Positions 1 to 9,831 of a DNA stretch of 64,000 nt are shown one piece after another. The notes under the pieces are model-generated. The model did no database searches. It had not been told where the DNA came from and was given only the letters and a program-made list of their open reading frames with translations. A program made the translations under genes and the position numbers. The stretch's first letter is position 1. The number at the start of each line of letters is the position of its first letter. Source of the stretch: Agrobacterium tumefaciens (GTDB lineage: Bacteria > Pseudomonadota > Alphaproteobacteria > Rhizobiales > Rhizobiaceae); assembly GCF_005221325.1 (NCBI RefSeq), contig NZ_CP039893.1:156026-220025 (forward strand), given 5' to 3'.

Positions 1-558
1 ACTTTCCTTAATAGTTCGTCTAAAAAGGGAATATGATCAACGGTTTCAAGATACTGATCTTGTATTACCCCATTTGACACTTCTCGAATAATAACAGGCA
101 CATCCTTGATGGCTGATGAGTGAATTTTGTTGAAGAGCTTATCTCCCAAATTTTCAGACACTCGCCAAGTGTTAAGATCATGAGAAACGATAGGTACGTT
201 ATCTAAAGTTAAACAGACGTCCAACTCGCTCAGATTGCGTCCTCCTTTGCACAGCGCGGTCAACAATGAGCTCGCGGTGCATTCTTGAATTCGTTTTCCT
301 AAATTGAACATTCCTCTGTGCTCAATGACTTGTAAGGCCAGATTTTCCTCGAGCCGCTCTAGAAGCCTCGGGACAGAATGGCGTGCGAGAACTTCAAGGG
401 GAGTAACGTTTTCTGGTAGATCCCAGTGAAGCGTCCAAGCTGGCCAAACGGTTCCTTCCACCTTGTGTGGCTTACGCTGACAAAGCACCTGCAAAAAAAG
501 GGAGGTCACAACACGTTGGGATGCGTGAATTACAAAGTATTCTTACATTCACAGCCAT
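1..558 (-). pseudogene. acs: agrocinopine synthase, N-terminal part, frameshifted and cut by the window edge
   Basis: The minus-strand frame is open from 542 to the left window edge. It reads like a glycerophosphodiester phosphodiesterase-type protein: EHRGM, then GGRNLSELDVCLTLDN with the metal-binding Glu/Asp pair, then IVSHD. This family in a Ti T-DNA, just left of gene 5, is the opine enzyme agrocinopine synthase, which acts in plant cells. The frame has no usable ATG; a stop lies at 543-545. An ATG at 556-558 lies in another frame (MAVNV...), and removing one A near 543-544 would join it to the long frame as MAVNVEYFVIHASQRVV. I read this as a one-base insertion, either a real inactivation or a sequence error. 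The C-terminal part lies outside the window, so its state cannot be judged. Confidence 0.72.
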
Positions 559-1050
559 TTGCGAACCGAAGTGAATTTCCAAGATGCAAGATTGGAATTG
601 CAGTAATTTCGACCCTTAAGTGACAAAAAAATTGTTGGGCGCATATAAATAAGCGAAAAATATACACTCATATAATATATAACATGGGACAGTTTGAGCT
701 AATAATTCAGTGTAGCGCATTACCTTGCGTAATTCACTCAAATGCTAAGCAGTCAGTTAGGTCGGCGTCAATTTGTCGGCCACTATACGATAGTTGCGCA
801 AGTTTTCAAAGTTCTGGCCTGACATCACGCCTCTGTCGGCGGCGGGTCCCATTTGTAACAAATCCACTATCACGATAGATAGTCTAATGGGGTAGAAAGG
901 CGAAATATTTCGGTGCTGAGATTGGACGCAATCAATTCAAAAAAAATCCCGTGATTGATGCTATTGAGTCACCAATAATAGGGGCACCGAAGCCCATTTA
1001 ATTATGAGATATAACTGAACTTATATTCAAAAATCAGTCACTAATTCGAG
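559..1050. promoter_or_regulatory. divergent promoter region between acs and gene 5
   Basis: This 492-bp AT-rich stretch separates two T-DNA genes that point away from each other, so it should hold both plant promoters. On the minus strand a TATTTATA-like box lies near 641-652, about 85 bp before the acs ATG. For gene 5 only weak AT-rich candidates (GATATAA, TTATATT) occur between 1005 and 1030. I see no convincing open frame; short GTG/TTG-started frames here have no recognisable content. Confidence 0.45.
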
Positions 1051-1719
1051 ATGTATGACAGTCAGCCAGTATTCAACATTATCGACAGCTCGAATCTACA
1101 AGACCGGCGTGAACTTAAACTCGTTCTAATTCACACAGCAAATGCTTACCGCAGTTTTGCACAAAAAAGCCTCATAGCTGCTCAACGCTCGTGGATAAAT
1201 TTAATCACTAATACTGATGCTCCCATTGATCCACCTAAAGACGAAGTGGTCAAGCGCTTTTGCGAAGTTGCGGGCTGCCCAGGTCCAACAGATATACCCA
1301 ATGTATCTTTGATGTACGTTTATTGCTCGTTTCAAGAAATGCGAGGGTATGCACAGAAGCGATTTTATGACGGCGCTTCCGACGGAGGCACAGTTATCTC
1401 CACCGTCCCACCCTATGCCGAAGGGATAACAAAACAAACTATGAGGTTGTGGCAGAAAAATGTTTATCAAAATACAAGCAAAGAAACACATGATTTGGAT
1501 GCTTACATTGCTTTTCTTCCGAGTACGTCGCTTCAACATCCGATTTTCTCGCATATGAAGATCGGCGGCAATAGCTTCTTAGCGCCATCCCGGATTGGTC
1601 CTTTCTGTGTTGAAATAATCGCGGTCGGCAAGACTCTCTTTCAGGATAACGGGCTGAAAAAGGAGCCCAAGATGTGGTGTGATATGGCTTTCACTTCCTT
1701 GTGGAAGCGTTTGGTCTAA
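1051..1719 (+). CDS. 5: plast-family T-DNA protein, gene 5
   Basis: This is a 222-residue plast (RolB/gene-5-type) protein made in transformed plant cells. Family features are the N-terminal Ser/Ala-rich helix with AQRSW (about residue 46), a central PYAEGITKQTMR segment (about 122), then DAYIAFLPSTS (about 150) and a late IIAVGKTLF strand. Gene 5 of other Ti plasmids is known to direct synthesis of indole-3-lactate, an auxin antagonist; I infer the same role from family and from position between acs and iaaH. The ATG at 1051 is the first in frame. Other plast genes occur at 25895-30620, but only this one sits in the auxin/cytokinin core. Assignment to gene 5 rather than another plast subgroup rests partly on gene order. 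Confidence 0.8.
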   Translation: MYDSQPVFNIIDSSNLQDRRELKLVLIHTANAYRSFAQKSLIAAQRSWINLITNTDAPIDPPKDEVVKRFCEVAGCPGPTDIPNVSLMYVYCSFQEMRGYAQKRFYDGASDGGTVISTVPPYAEGITKQTMRLWQKNVYQNTSKETHDLDAYIAFLPSTSLQHPIFSHMKIGGNSFLAPSRIGPFCVEIIAVGKTLFQDNGLKKEPKMWCDMAFTSLWKRLV

Positions 1720-2183
1720 CGTGCAGAGGTGTGTTGGCGGGGATGAAGCAACGGTGTCCGTTTGTAACAAAATGTAACGATTCGACCTAAGTAAAAAATT
1801 ATTTATTCAGCATTAATATAATCGTTGTGTGTCCAATATGTAAGACGATTTCCGATGTTGTTATTGGTGCGGTTATGGAAGGGTTGTCACAACATAATAC
1901 CGTATGACTTTCTGTTCATCATGGACGAAGTAATATGTTTATCATAATTTTTTTTATATAGTCCGCTATTGAAATTTAATTTCTGAAGCTCGGTTAATTC
2001 AATTCCGTTTTGACATCTCATTCTTTGCATAGATTTAGCAATGTAAAATTGTAACATCTAGATTGACGACACAAATTATTTAAAAATGATTACAGGTTGT
2101 GGATATTAATCAGCCAACGGAGTATCTGAGAAGTTCATGATGTGAGGTTTCTTTGTGTGAGACAACCTAATATTGGGCCCCTC

Positions 2184-2191
2184 TATATAAG
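2184..2191 (+). promoter_or_regulatory. orphan TATA box
   Basis: CTCTATATAAGCTGG is a near-ideal plant TATA context on the plus strand. The first ATG downstream (2371 region) opens a frame of only a few codons, so no protein-coding target is visible. Confidence 0.45.
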
Positions 2192-2281
2192 CTGGCCTTG
2201 CGTGATTCGTGCCTACAGTTTCGGGAGCATCAATTTTAAAGCTTGAACTATTTTCATCCAAAAAAGGCGATCAACCGCTAG

Positions 2282-2455
2282 TCACGCTTGGCGGATTTTG
2301 CGCTGGCTGAAATTGCTGACTTTTCGTAAGGCCGCGCATATTTGTGTGCCAAGTGGGCCGTCGATAGCGTATAATAATGATGTGGTTGTGACAGGTGCAT
2401 CCACATTCAAAGCTGGGTCATGTTCCGTCACATCTATCCTTACGCCGCGCTTCAT
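2282..2455 (-). CDS. small unrecognised T-DNA ORF
   Basis: This is a 57-residue frame starting MKRGVRIDVTEHDPAL. An in-frame ATG at 2524 would add 23 residues, but a TATATA box at about 2526-2532 sits directly before it. If that box is the promoter, transcription would begin near 2500 and the ATG at 2455 would be used. I do not recognise the protein. The residue mix looks protein-like rather than random, and the place corresponds to gene 7 of octopine T-DNA, which is the only functional hint. Confidence 0.25.
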   Translation of the reverse strand: MKRGVRIDVTEHDPALNVDAPVTTTSLLYAIDGPLGTQICAALRKVSNFSQRKIRQA

Positions 2456-2876
2456 TTCAAAAAAGCCGCGAATTTCATAATGCAGATTTGAGAAATTTGT
2501 AACCGATCGCGGAACGCGGATCATAGATATATAGATTGGTTTGAATACATTAGGCCGATGTTATATTATGTAATCCGATTAGATATCATTTTAACTAAGT
2601 AAAATTACATTTTTTAGGAATTTGTTTCATTTAAATCCGAATACGCATTATCATTTACGAAGCGACATATTGCTAAAACGGCTATATTTCATTTTCAATA
2701 ATGAATTTGTTTATCTATCGTGGATTTATAGAGCGTTTTATTGTTACATCAATTCGATGTGTTTAAGAAATATTCATTTCAGATTATTAATTTTTCCAGA
2801 ACATAATTTCTCCTTGTCTATGGACGCAACACATGGTGGTATGTCATCAATCTAAAGAATTGTAAAAATAGAAGGT

Positions 2877-4280
2877 TTAATTGGGTAAACCGGGACGATA
2901 TCGGAATCCAATGGCTTCTTCCAATGCCCCCCCTATTGCTAACAGACGTTGGTCTGAACCCGCTAATCCATCGATCTCCATTCCAACAGGCAAGCGATCA
3001 GGTGTAAGGCAAACAGGAATGCTCAGGCCAGGTAGGCCTGCGTTGCTGCTTGGGTCCACATTTCGCACGTAGATCTTGAATGTGTCCATCATCGAGCCAT
3101 TGTGTATAACTGAGGAATCCTGACCTATGGGTCTGGCCACCAAGGGTGCAGTTGGGAAGAGAATTGCATCTAATTTATTAAGTCTGAAGTAGTTGCGATA
3201 TGTGGCTTGAAGCCTTGGTCTGAAGGAATGACGGGCCAGTTCATATGCAGCTTTGGAAATTTGATGTCCATCAATTTGCGCATTGACAATGTTGGCTACA
3301 TCAGGGCTACGAATTCCTTTAATCACGTCAGAAAAAGAAATAGTTTTTACAAAGTCATCGAGATACTGTTTTAGAGCGTGTGGAAATTCATAGAGTGCAA
3401 TTGGTAAACTGGCCCCACTGTTCAGTTCGTCTAGGTGAGGAATGTTGGCTTCAACAAAAGTTACGCCTTTGTTTGCTAGCAGGCGAATCGTTGTTTCAGC
3501 TGCTAGGGCCACATCAGCATCAAGGTCATCATAAAAGTAGGTTATAGGGAGGCCGATCCTTAGCCCCCTCAGCGGTATGGGTGGCATTCTCGCCGGTGTG
3601 CCGGAAATTATCTGGTCGAGGATTACAACATCGGCTACGCACTGCGCTATGATTCCGGGAGTGTCTCGGGTAGGGCTAACCGGTATTATCCGATCTCCTG
3701 GATATCGACCAAGCGTCGGTCGAAATCCTACTACCCCACATAGGGCTGAGGGAAGGCGAACAGATGCCCCGGTATCGGTGCCTATGCCGCCCAACATTAA
3801 TCGGCTTGCCACCGCAGCCGCCACACCACCGCTTGACCCTCCTGGTATCAGACTTGGATTCCACGGGTTCCGAACCGCCCCGGTGGCATAGTTGTTACTC
3901 GTAATTCCAAACGATAACTCATGCATGTTTCCCGAGGCACCCGGCAGTGCTCCAGCTGAAAAAAGTCTTTCTGCGACGCGGGATGGTATCTTTGGCAAGT
4001 GGTTTATCAGCGCCGGCGTAGCAGCGCTTGCAGGAAATATGCCGGTCGCGATGTTCGCCTTAAAACAGAGTGGAATGCCGCAAAGACCTACTCCGGCGTT
4101 TCCATGGCGATCAATTTGTTTTGCGCTTCGCCGCAAGCCATCCCAGTCTGTAGCCAGAAGGGCGTTTAGTGATTTTGCAGCTTCACAACGCGCTATCAGA
4201 GTTTCCACTAGTTCTAGGCAGGAGTATTCCTTCAGTCTGATGCGTTCTAGGGTTTGTGCTAACGAGGTAATGGCCACCAT
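2877..4280 (-). CDS. iaaH: indole-3-acetamide hydrolase
   Basis: This 467-residue amidase-signature enzyme hydrolyses indole-3-acetamide to indole-3-acetic acid, the second step of the T-DNA auxin pathway. The amidase core is clear: GIPLCFKAN with the catalytic Lys (about residue 74), [14 protein letters not shown] with the cis-Ser (about 149), and [19 protein letters not shown] with the nucleophilic Ser (about 168). Length matches the family. The gene is divergent from iaaM, its pathway partner, across a 346-bp shared promoter region. The ATG at 4280 is preceded by a plant TATA box 40 bp upstream. The frame is intact. Confidence 0.95.
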   Translation of the reverse strand: MVAITSLAQTLERIRLKEYSCLELVETLIARCEAAKSLNALLATDWDGLRRSAKQIDRHGNAGVGLCGIPLCFKANIATGIFPASAATPALINHLPKIPSRVAERLFSAGALPGASGNMHELSFGITSNNYATGAVRNPWNPSLIPGGSSGGVAAAVASRLMLGGIGTDTGASVRLPSALCGVVGFRPTLGRYPGDRIIPVSPTRDTPGIIAQCVADVVILDQIISGTPARMPPIPLRGLRIGLPITYFYDDLDADVALAAETTIRLLANKGVTFVEANIPHLDELNSGASLPIALYEFPHALKQYLDDFVKTISFSDVIKGIRSPDVANIVNAQIDGHQISKAAYELARHSFRPRLQATYRNYFRLNKLDAILFPTAPLVARPIGQDSSVIHNGSMMDTFKIYVRNVDPSSNAGLPGLSIPVCLTPDRLPVGMEIDGLAGSDQRLLAIGGALEEAIGFRYRPGLPN

Positions 4281-4319
4281 CTTTATGAGTTGGGGATTTC
4301 AAACCCATTTCAGACCAAA

Positions 4320-4327
4320 TAAATATA
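4320..4327 (-). promoter_or_regulatory. TATA box of iaaH
   Basis: TATATTTA on the minus strand lies 40 bp before the iaaH ATG. The rest of 4281-4626 is the AT-rich shared promoter region of iaaH and iaaM; a TTAAATAGA motif near 4569 may serve iaaM. Confidence 0.5.
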
Positions 4328-4626
4328 CCAAGCGTGGACCCAAATTGCGCGATTATTGGTGGGAATTCAGCAATTACGGCGTGTGATACGAATGATTGTA
4401 GGCACTAAGGTCGCTTTTTCAAACGCAAACAGTATTGTATCAATTGTCAATCAATATTCAACTTGATTGAGCAGCGAGGTGGACCCGAGTGAATATCATA
4501 TTAAAAAAAGTCCAAATTGTCGCTTTCCATTGGCATGTCAACGAACAGTATGTTCCCCGATTTTCAACTTAAATAGAAACGGTTGATGTCGTTGGTTATC
4601 TACACAGAGACGAATCTTATCTAGCA

Positions 4627-6894
4627 ATGTCAGCTTCAGCTCTCTTTGATAACCAATGCGATCATTTCTCTACCAAAATGGTGGATCTGATAATGGTCGA
4701 TAAGGCTGATGAAATGGACCGGAGGGTTTCCGATGCCTTCTTAGAACGAGAAGCTTCTAGGGGAAGGAGGATCACTCAAATCTCCACCGAGTGCAGCGCT
4801 GGGTTAGCTTGCAAAAGGCTGGCCGACGGTCGCTTTCCCGAGATCTCAGCTGGTCGAAAGGTAGCAGTTCTCTCCGCTTACATCTATGTTGGAAAGGAAA
4901 TTCTGGGGCGGATACTTAAATCGGAACCTTGGGCGCGAGCAACAGTGAGTGGCCTCGTTGCCATCGACCTTGCACCATTTTGCATGGATTTTTCCGAAGC
5001 ACAACTTCTCCAAACCCTGTTTTTGCTGAGCGGTAAAAGATGTGCACCCAGCGATCTTAGTCATTTCGTGGCCATTTCAATCTCTAAGACTGCCCGCTTT
5101 CGAACCCTGCAAATGCCGCTGTACGAGAAAGGCACGATGAAACGCGTTAGCGGGTTTACCATGACCCTTGAAGAGGCCATACCATTTGACATGGTCGCTT
5201 ATGGTCAAAACCTGATGCTGAAGGCTTCGTCAGGTTCCTTTCCAACAATCGACTTGCTCTATGACTACAGACCGTTTTTTGACCAATGCTCCGATAGTGG
5301 ACGGATCGGCTTCTTTCCGGAAGATGTTCCTAAGCCTAAAGTGGCGGTCATTGGCGCTGGCATTTCCGGACTCGTGGTGGCAAGCGAACTGCTTCATGCT
5401 GGGGTAGACGATGTTACAATATATGAAGCAAGTGATCGGGTTGGAGGCAAGCTTTGGTCACATGCTTTCAAGGACGCTCCCAGCGTCGTGGCCGAAATGG
5501 GGGCGATGCGATTTCCTCCTGCTGCATCCTGCTTGTTTTTCTTCCTCGAGCGGTACGGCCTGTCTTCGATGAGGCCGTTCCCAAATCCCGGCACAGTCGA
5601 CACTAACTTGGTCTACCAAGGCGTCCGATACATGTGGAACGCCGGGCAGCAGCCACCGAAGCTGTTCCATCGCGTTTACAATGGTTGGCGTGCGTTCTTG
5701 AAGGACGGTTTCCATGAGGGAGATATTGTGTTGGCTTCGCCTGTCGCAATTACTCAGGCCTTGAAATCAGGAGACATTAGGCGGGCTCGTGACTCCTGGC
5801 AAATTTGGTTGAACCGTTTCGGGAGGGAGTCCTTCTCTTCCGCGATAGAGAGGATCTTTCTGGGCACGCATCCTCCTGGTGGTGAAACATGGAGCTTCCC
5901 TCATGATTGGGACCTATTCAAGCTAATGGGAATAGGATCTGGCGGGTTTGGTCCTGTTTTTGAAAGCGGGTTTATTGAGATCCTTCGCTTGGTCGTAAAC
6001 GAATATGAAGAAAATCAGTGGATGTGCTCTGAGGGAATCTCAGAACTTCCTCGTCGAATAGCCTCTCAAGTGGTTAACGGTGTGTCTGTAAGTCAGCGTA
6101 TACGCCATGTTCAAGTCAGGGCGATTGAGAAGGAAGAGACAAAAATAAAGATAAGGCTTAAGAGCAGGATATCTGAACTTTATGATAAGGTGGTGGTTAC
6201 ATCTGGACTCGCAAATATCCAACTCAGGCATTGTCTGACATGCGATACCACCATTTTTCGTGCACCAGTGAACCAAGCTGTTGATAACAGCCATATGACA
6301 GGCTCGTCAAAACTCTTCCTGCTGACTGAACGAAAATTCTGGTTAGACCATATACTCCCCTCCTGTGTCCTCATGGACGGGATCGCAAAAGCAGTGTACT
6401 GCCTGGACTATGAGCCGCAGGATCCGAATGGTAAAGGTCTGGTGCTCATCAGTTATACATGGGAGGACGACTCCCACAAGCTATTGGCGGTCCCCGACAA
6501 AAAAGAGCGATTATGTCTGCTGCGAGACGCGATTTCGAGATCTTTCCCGGCGTTTGCCCAGCATCTAGTTCCCGCCTGCGCTGATTACGACCAAAATGTT
6601 ATTCAACATGATTGGCTTACAGACGAGAATGCCGGGGGAGCTTTCAAACTCAACCGGCGTGGCGAGGATTTTTATTCTGAAGAACTTTTCTTTCAAACGC
6701 TGGACACGACTAATGATACCGGAGTTTACTTGGCGGGTTGCAGTTGTTCCTTCACGGGTGGATGGGTGGAGGGCGCTGTTCAGACCGCGTGTAACGCCGT
6801 CTGTGCAATTATCCACAATTGTGGAGGCATTTTGGCAAAGGGCAATCCTCTCGAACACTCTTGGAAGAGATATAACTACCGCACTAGAAACTAA
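4627..6894 (+). CDS. iaaM: tryptophan 2-monooxygenase
   Basis: This 755-residue flavoenzyme oxidises tryptophan to indole-3-acetamide, the first step of T-DNA auxin synthesis. The FAD dinucleotide-binding motif KVAVIGAGISGLVVASELL begins near residue 238, followed by VTIYEASDRVGGKLWSH and the second flavin motif AEMGAMRFPPAAS typical of L-amino-acid/monoamine oxidases. A C-terminal GGWVEGAVQTACNAV segment completes the flavin site. The first 230 residues are a separate plast-like domain: DLSHFVAISIS near residue 145 matches DLSHFVAI in the plast protein at 28569. The ATG at 4627 is the first in frame and the frame is unbroken. Confidence 0.95.
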   Translation: MSASALFDNQCDHFSTKMVDLIMVDKADEMDRRVSDAFLEREASRGRRITQISTECSAGLACKRLADGRFPEISAGRKVAVLSAYIYVGKEILGRILKSEPWARATVSGLVAIDLAPFCMDFSEAQLLQTLFLLSGKRCAPSDLSHFVAISISKTARFRTLQMPLYEKGTMKRVSGFTMTLEEAIPFDMVAYGQNLMLKASSGSFPTIDLLYDYRPFFDQCSDSGRIGFFPEDVPKPKVAVIGAGISGLVVASELLHAGVDDVTIYEASDRVGGKLWSHAFKDAPSVVAEMGAMRFPPAASCLFFFLERYGLSSMRPFPNPGTVDTNLVYQGVRYMWNAGQQPPKLFHRVYNGWRAFLKDGFHEGDIVLASPVAITQALKSGDIRRARDSWQIWLNRFGRESFSSAIERIFLGTHPPGGETWSFPHDWDLFKLMGIGSGGFGPVFESGFIEILRLVVNEYEENQWMCSEGISELPRRIASQVVNGVSVSQRIRHVQVRAIEKEETKIKIRLKSRISELYDKVVVTSGLANIQLRHCLTCDTTIFRAPVNQAVDNSHMTGSSKLFLLTERKFWLDHILPSCVLMDGIAKAVYCLDYEPQDPNGKGLVLISYTWEDDSHKLLAVPDKKERLCLLRDAISRSFPAFAQHLVPACADYDQNVIQHDWLTDENAGGAFKLNRRGEDFYSEELFFQTLDTTNDTGVYLAGCSCSFTGGWVEGAVQTACNAVCAIIHNCGGILAKGNPLEHSWKRYNYRTRN

Positions 6895-7582
6895 TCTACG
6901 GATCCTGTTGCAAGTATTGCACGTTTTATAAATTGCACATTAATGCAAAATTTATGTTTAACAACGAATGTAATGGCGTAAAAAATGTATGTTATTGTAT
7001 TGAGCGTTCATTTATGTTGAAGTGAGCCATAATATGCTGATGTATAATTAAAAAATTATGTACTGTCGCATTTATTGAAATGGCGCTGTTATTTCAACAA
7101 TATCGTTGATTTTGTTACAATGACAACGACTGCAGGAAGTAAATAATAGACGCCGTTGTTAAGAAATTGCTACCATATGTGCCTAACTATAGGGACATTC
7201 AATTGTGAATAGCCGCCCTTATTTTGACGTCTCATCAAATCAAATAGTACAAAATATCTCACTCTGTCGCCAGCAATGATGTAATAAGCGCAGACAAGTG
7301 GCAGTAAAGCGCGGAAAAACGTCCCCGAGTGGCATGAATAGCTGCCTCTGTATTGCTGATTTAGCCAGCCTTATTTGACTTAAGGGTGCCTTCGTTAGTG
7401 ACAAATTGCTTTCAAGGAGACAGCCATGCCCCACACTTTGTTGAAAAACAAGTTGCCCTTTGGGAGGCGGTAAAGCCAGTTACTCTTCAATAATGAATTT
7501 CAAGGAGACAATATAACCGCCTCTGATAGTACACTTCTCTAGTCCAAGAACCAATTTGTATTCAAGATACCGCAAAAAACCA
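6895..7582. other. iaaM terminator and ipt promoter region
   Basis: This 688-bp AT-rich intergenic stretch holds the 3' end of iaaM and the ipt promoter. A CAATATAACC TATA-like box occurs at about 7510-7517, some 70 bp before the ipt ATG. No recognisable gene is present. Confidence 0.4.
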
Positions 7583-8302
7583 ATGGACCTGCATCTAATT
7601 TTCGGTCCAACTTGCACAGGAAAGACATCGACTGCGATAGCTCTTGCCCAGCAGACTGGCCTCCCAGTCCTCTCGCTCGATCGCGTCCAATGCTGTCCTC
7701 AACTATCAACCGGAAGCGGGCGACCAACAGTGGAAGAACTGAAAGGAACGACTCGTCTATACCTTGATGATCGCCCTTTGGTAAAGGGTATCATTACAGC
7801 CAAGCAAGCTCATGAACGGCTCATTGCGGAGGTGCACAATCACGAGGCCAAAGGCGGGCTTATTCTTGAGGGAGGATCTATCTCGTTGCTCAGGTGTATG
7901 GCGCAAAGTCGTTATTGGAACGCGGATTTTCGTTGGCATATTATTCGCAACGAGTTAGCAGACGTGGAGAGCTTCATGAGCGTGGCCAGGACCAGAGTTG
8001 AGCAGATGTTACGCCCCTCTGCAGGTCTTTCTATTATCCAAGAGTTGGTTCAACTTTGGAGGGAGCCTCGGCTGAGGCCCATACTGGAAGGGATCGATGG
8101 ATATCGATATGCCCTGCTATTTGCTAACCAGAACCAGATCACGCCCGATATGCTATTGCAGCTCGACGCAGATATGGAGAATAAATTGATTCACGGTATC
8201 GCTCAGGAGTTTCTAATCCATGCGCGTCGACAGGAACAGAAATTCCCTTTGGTGAGCGCGACAGCTGTCGAAGCGTTTGAAGGACCACCATTTCGAATGT
8301 GA
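7583..8302 (+). CDS. ipt: isopentenyltransferase (cytokinin synthesis)
   Basis: This 239-residue adenylate isopentenyltransferase makes cytokinin in transformed cells. The N-terminal P-loop GPTCTGKTS starts at residue 8, followed by the family's [19 protein letters not shown] segment, LEGGSISLL (about 95), and the C-terminal [17 protein letters not shown]. Length equals that of known T-DNA Ipt proteins. I chose the ATG at 7583 because [10 protein letters not shown] is the standard start; the frame extends nine codons further upstream only with a TTG. The gene follows iaaM in the conserved core order. Gene 6a, which lies between ipt and 6b in octopine TL-DNA, is absent here. Confidence 0.95.
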   Translation: MDLHLIFGPTCTGKTSTAIALAQQTGLPVLSLDRVQCCPQLSTGSGRPTVEELKGTTRLYLDDRPLVKGIITAKQAHERLIAEVHNHEAKGGLILEGGSISLLRCMAQSRYWNADFRWHIIRNELADVESFMSVARTRVEQMLRPSAGLSIIQELVQLWREPRLRPILEGIDGYRYALLFANQNQITPDMLLQLDADMENKLIHGIAQEFLIHARRQEQKFPLVSATAVEAFEGPPFRM

Positions 8303-9121
8303 TAGATTGCACCAGTTTTGTTTCAGACTTGTCGCTATTTGAATAAGATGTTCGTTCTTTGTTGTGTTGGTGTGTTGTGATAGAGGCAAGTGGTTTGAAA
8401 CTTGTTTTTACTGGTTTATTTTCAGTCTCTTGGATGATGTTTTGCAAATATAATATTGTGAAAATTGTGGTTTTATATTCGTAGAACGAAATAAATGGTA
8501 AGTATAGCCGTTATCAAAATTTAGCAAAAATTGTTAAACGTCTTTTATGCGGTGAGGTTGTAAACTTTTCATCATTGTCGCGTAAGGAGTTACGGATATT
8601 CATAACTGTAAAAACGCCGCAGAATTTACGGGTGGTGCATTTAGTTTGCCGTTCAACATGATTTTTACAATAGTTGGTAACCAAGCACTAGCCAACCGTT
8701 CGATAATCACTTAATCGATGGAACCGTTCAGCTTTCCTTCGTGAGGCTGCTCTTGATGATGAGCTGCCGTCTAGTTTTTATAACGCCGGGTTACGCATTA
8801 TAGACAAGCTTGTAGAAGCCAATAATCTGTCAAAGCGTGTCTGATAACTTGTTCTTATAAACATAAAGAAGTAAATAAATAATTTTGACTTGTGTTGTCT
8901 ATGATACTCAATCAAAGCCAAAAAACTAGTAAACATTAAACATAATTGCCAAATATAAAAATATTACTGCAGTTTTTGGAAAATTTCCAAAATGAAAAAT
9001 AATTTTCTAGACGAATAGAAACTTTTTATTCTGAATATCGATAAGATCTGGAGACATGAAAACAATCGAAATTCGAGGCACACACTCATATGTTGGCTCT
9101 ATTGGAATTAGTTGATGGGAA
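8303..9121. other. intergenic region between ipt and 6b (no gene 6a)
   Basis: This 819-bp AT-rich region lies between the convergent ends of ipt and 6b. It has an AATAAA at about 8489 that could serve as the ipt polyadenylation signal, plus one protein-like fragment (8707-8844, listed separately). No gene 6a is present. Confidence 0.45.
8707..8844 (+). pseudogene. 45-codon bacterial-looking protein fragment, possibly MobC/ribbon-helix-helix-like
   Basis: Between an in-frame stop at 8704 and TGA at 8842 the plus strand reads SLNRWNRSAFLREAAL, then DDELPSSFYNAGLRIIDK and LVEANNLSKRV. The SAFLREAAL motif resembles the helix of MobC or RHH mobilisation accessory proteins. There is no ATG and no upstream domain, so if real it is a C-terminal remnant lying inside T-DNA. 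The match is from memory of the motif only. Confidence 0.3.
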
Positions 9122-9742
9122 TTAGGCTGAAAGATTGCATGAACCTAAAGCAATGATCGGATAGTTGATAATGTCTCCGGTCTGAGCCTCTATTGCTTCC
9201 GCTTCACCAGCCTCGTTCTCGTCGTCCATCTCATCGTCATCTTCTCCCTCTTCGGTGTAATTTCCTCCCCGTGCATAGAAACCGTAGCCTTGACTATCGA
9301 TGCGGCGGGTCGCGAACCGAACAAAGCAGTTGCTTGGCATAATCGCTACAAAGAACTGATTTGTGTGTGGGCCTTGATAGTAGTTGACGATGCCTCCTCT
9401 ATCGCTCCCGTCCCGCATCTCTCGATTCAGCCTGCGGGCATCCATCAGCCACGGGGGTATTGCAGTTGCCATTATTCCGCAGTTGGAGGAGTTGGAAGGT
9501 AGGTTCCGACATAAGGCACATTGGCGTGCAATATCTTCAGGAAGGTAGACATAAACCAGCCTTTGATCAGTTAGGATGTACTCATCATCAAACCGGCCTG
9601 GTCTATTGGCGGAAGGCTGAAAGTAGAGGATTTCGGGCAGTAAAGCTGTGAAATCCGTTCTCGCCTGTTCCAAGCGGCTCGCCATCTCACCGGTCCTCAG
9701 GAAAAGCGTCAAATCTCGAACCTGCCAATTAGCTGCCGTCAT
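9122..9742 (-). CDS. 6b: T-DNA oncoprotein 6b (plast family)
   Basis: This 206-residue plast-family protein changes plant cell growth and hormone response. It begins MTAANWQVRDLTLFLRTGEM and carries the acidic stretch typical of 6b, EEGEDDDEMDDENEAGEAEA, near residues 165-185; this feature separates 6b from other plast proteins. The C-terminal YPIIALGSC strand corresponds to the VAVG strand of relatives. Known 6b proteins act in the plant nucleus and bind host factors and histones; I infer the same. The ATG at 9742 is first in frame, with a TATAA box on the minus strand about 60 bp upstream (9801-9806). The gene is divergent from the opine-synthase-like gene at 10115. Confidence 0.9.
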   Translation of the reverse strand: MTAANWQVRDLTLFLRTGEMASRLEQARTDFTALLPEILYFQPSANRPGRFDDEYILTDQRLVYVYLPEDIARQCALCRNLPSNSSNCGIMATAIPPWLMDARRLNREMRDGSDRGGIVNYYQGPHTNQFFVAIMPSNCFVRFATRRIDSQGYGFYARGGNYTEEGEDDDEMDDENEAGEAEAIEAQTGDIINYPIIALGSCNLSA

Positions 9743-9823
9743 CGAAATTTTCGTATTTACTACAAAATACCTGCCGGTGGTAAGTCTGAGCTATTGGTTC
9801 TTATATTGACTAAGGATGCCCAT

Positions 9824-9831
9824 TGACGTCA
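9824..9831. promoter_or_regulatory. TGACGTCA element (as-1/ocs-type, plant bZIP site)
   Basis: A perfect palindrome TGACGTCA lies in the 372-bp divergent region between 6b and the OCD-like gene. TGACG motifs bound by plant TGA factors are known in the nos, ocs and mas promoters. It sits about 80 bp from the 6b start and 250 bp from the other gene's TATA box, so it could act on both. Confidence 0.45.

Larger units (their letters stand above)
1720..2876. other. intergenic region between gene 5 and iaaH, position of gene 7 in octopine-type T-DNA
   Basis: This 1.16-kb AT-rich region has no long gene. It contains an isolated plant-type TATA box (2184-2191, plus strand) with no matching ORF and a small minus-strand ORF (2282-2455), both listed separately. 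In octopine-type TL-DNA a short gene 7 lies between gene 5 and iaaH, so this may be a remnant of that locus. I could not confirm homology by eye. Confidence 0.4.

Noticed and set aside
2622..2855. 77-codon plus-strand ORF between gene 5 and iaaH
   Set aside because: It is very AT-rich text (many Phe/Tyr/Ile/Asn) without motif or TATA box, as expected by chance.
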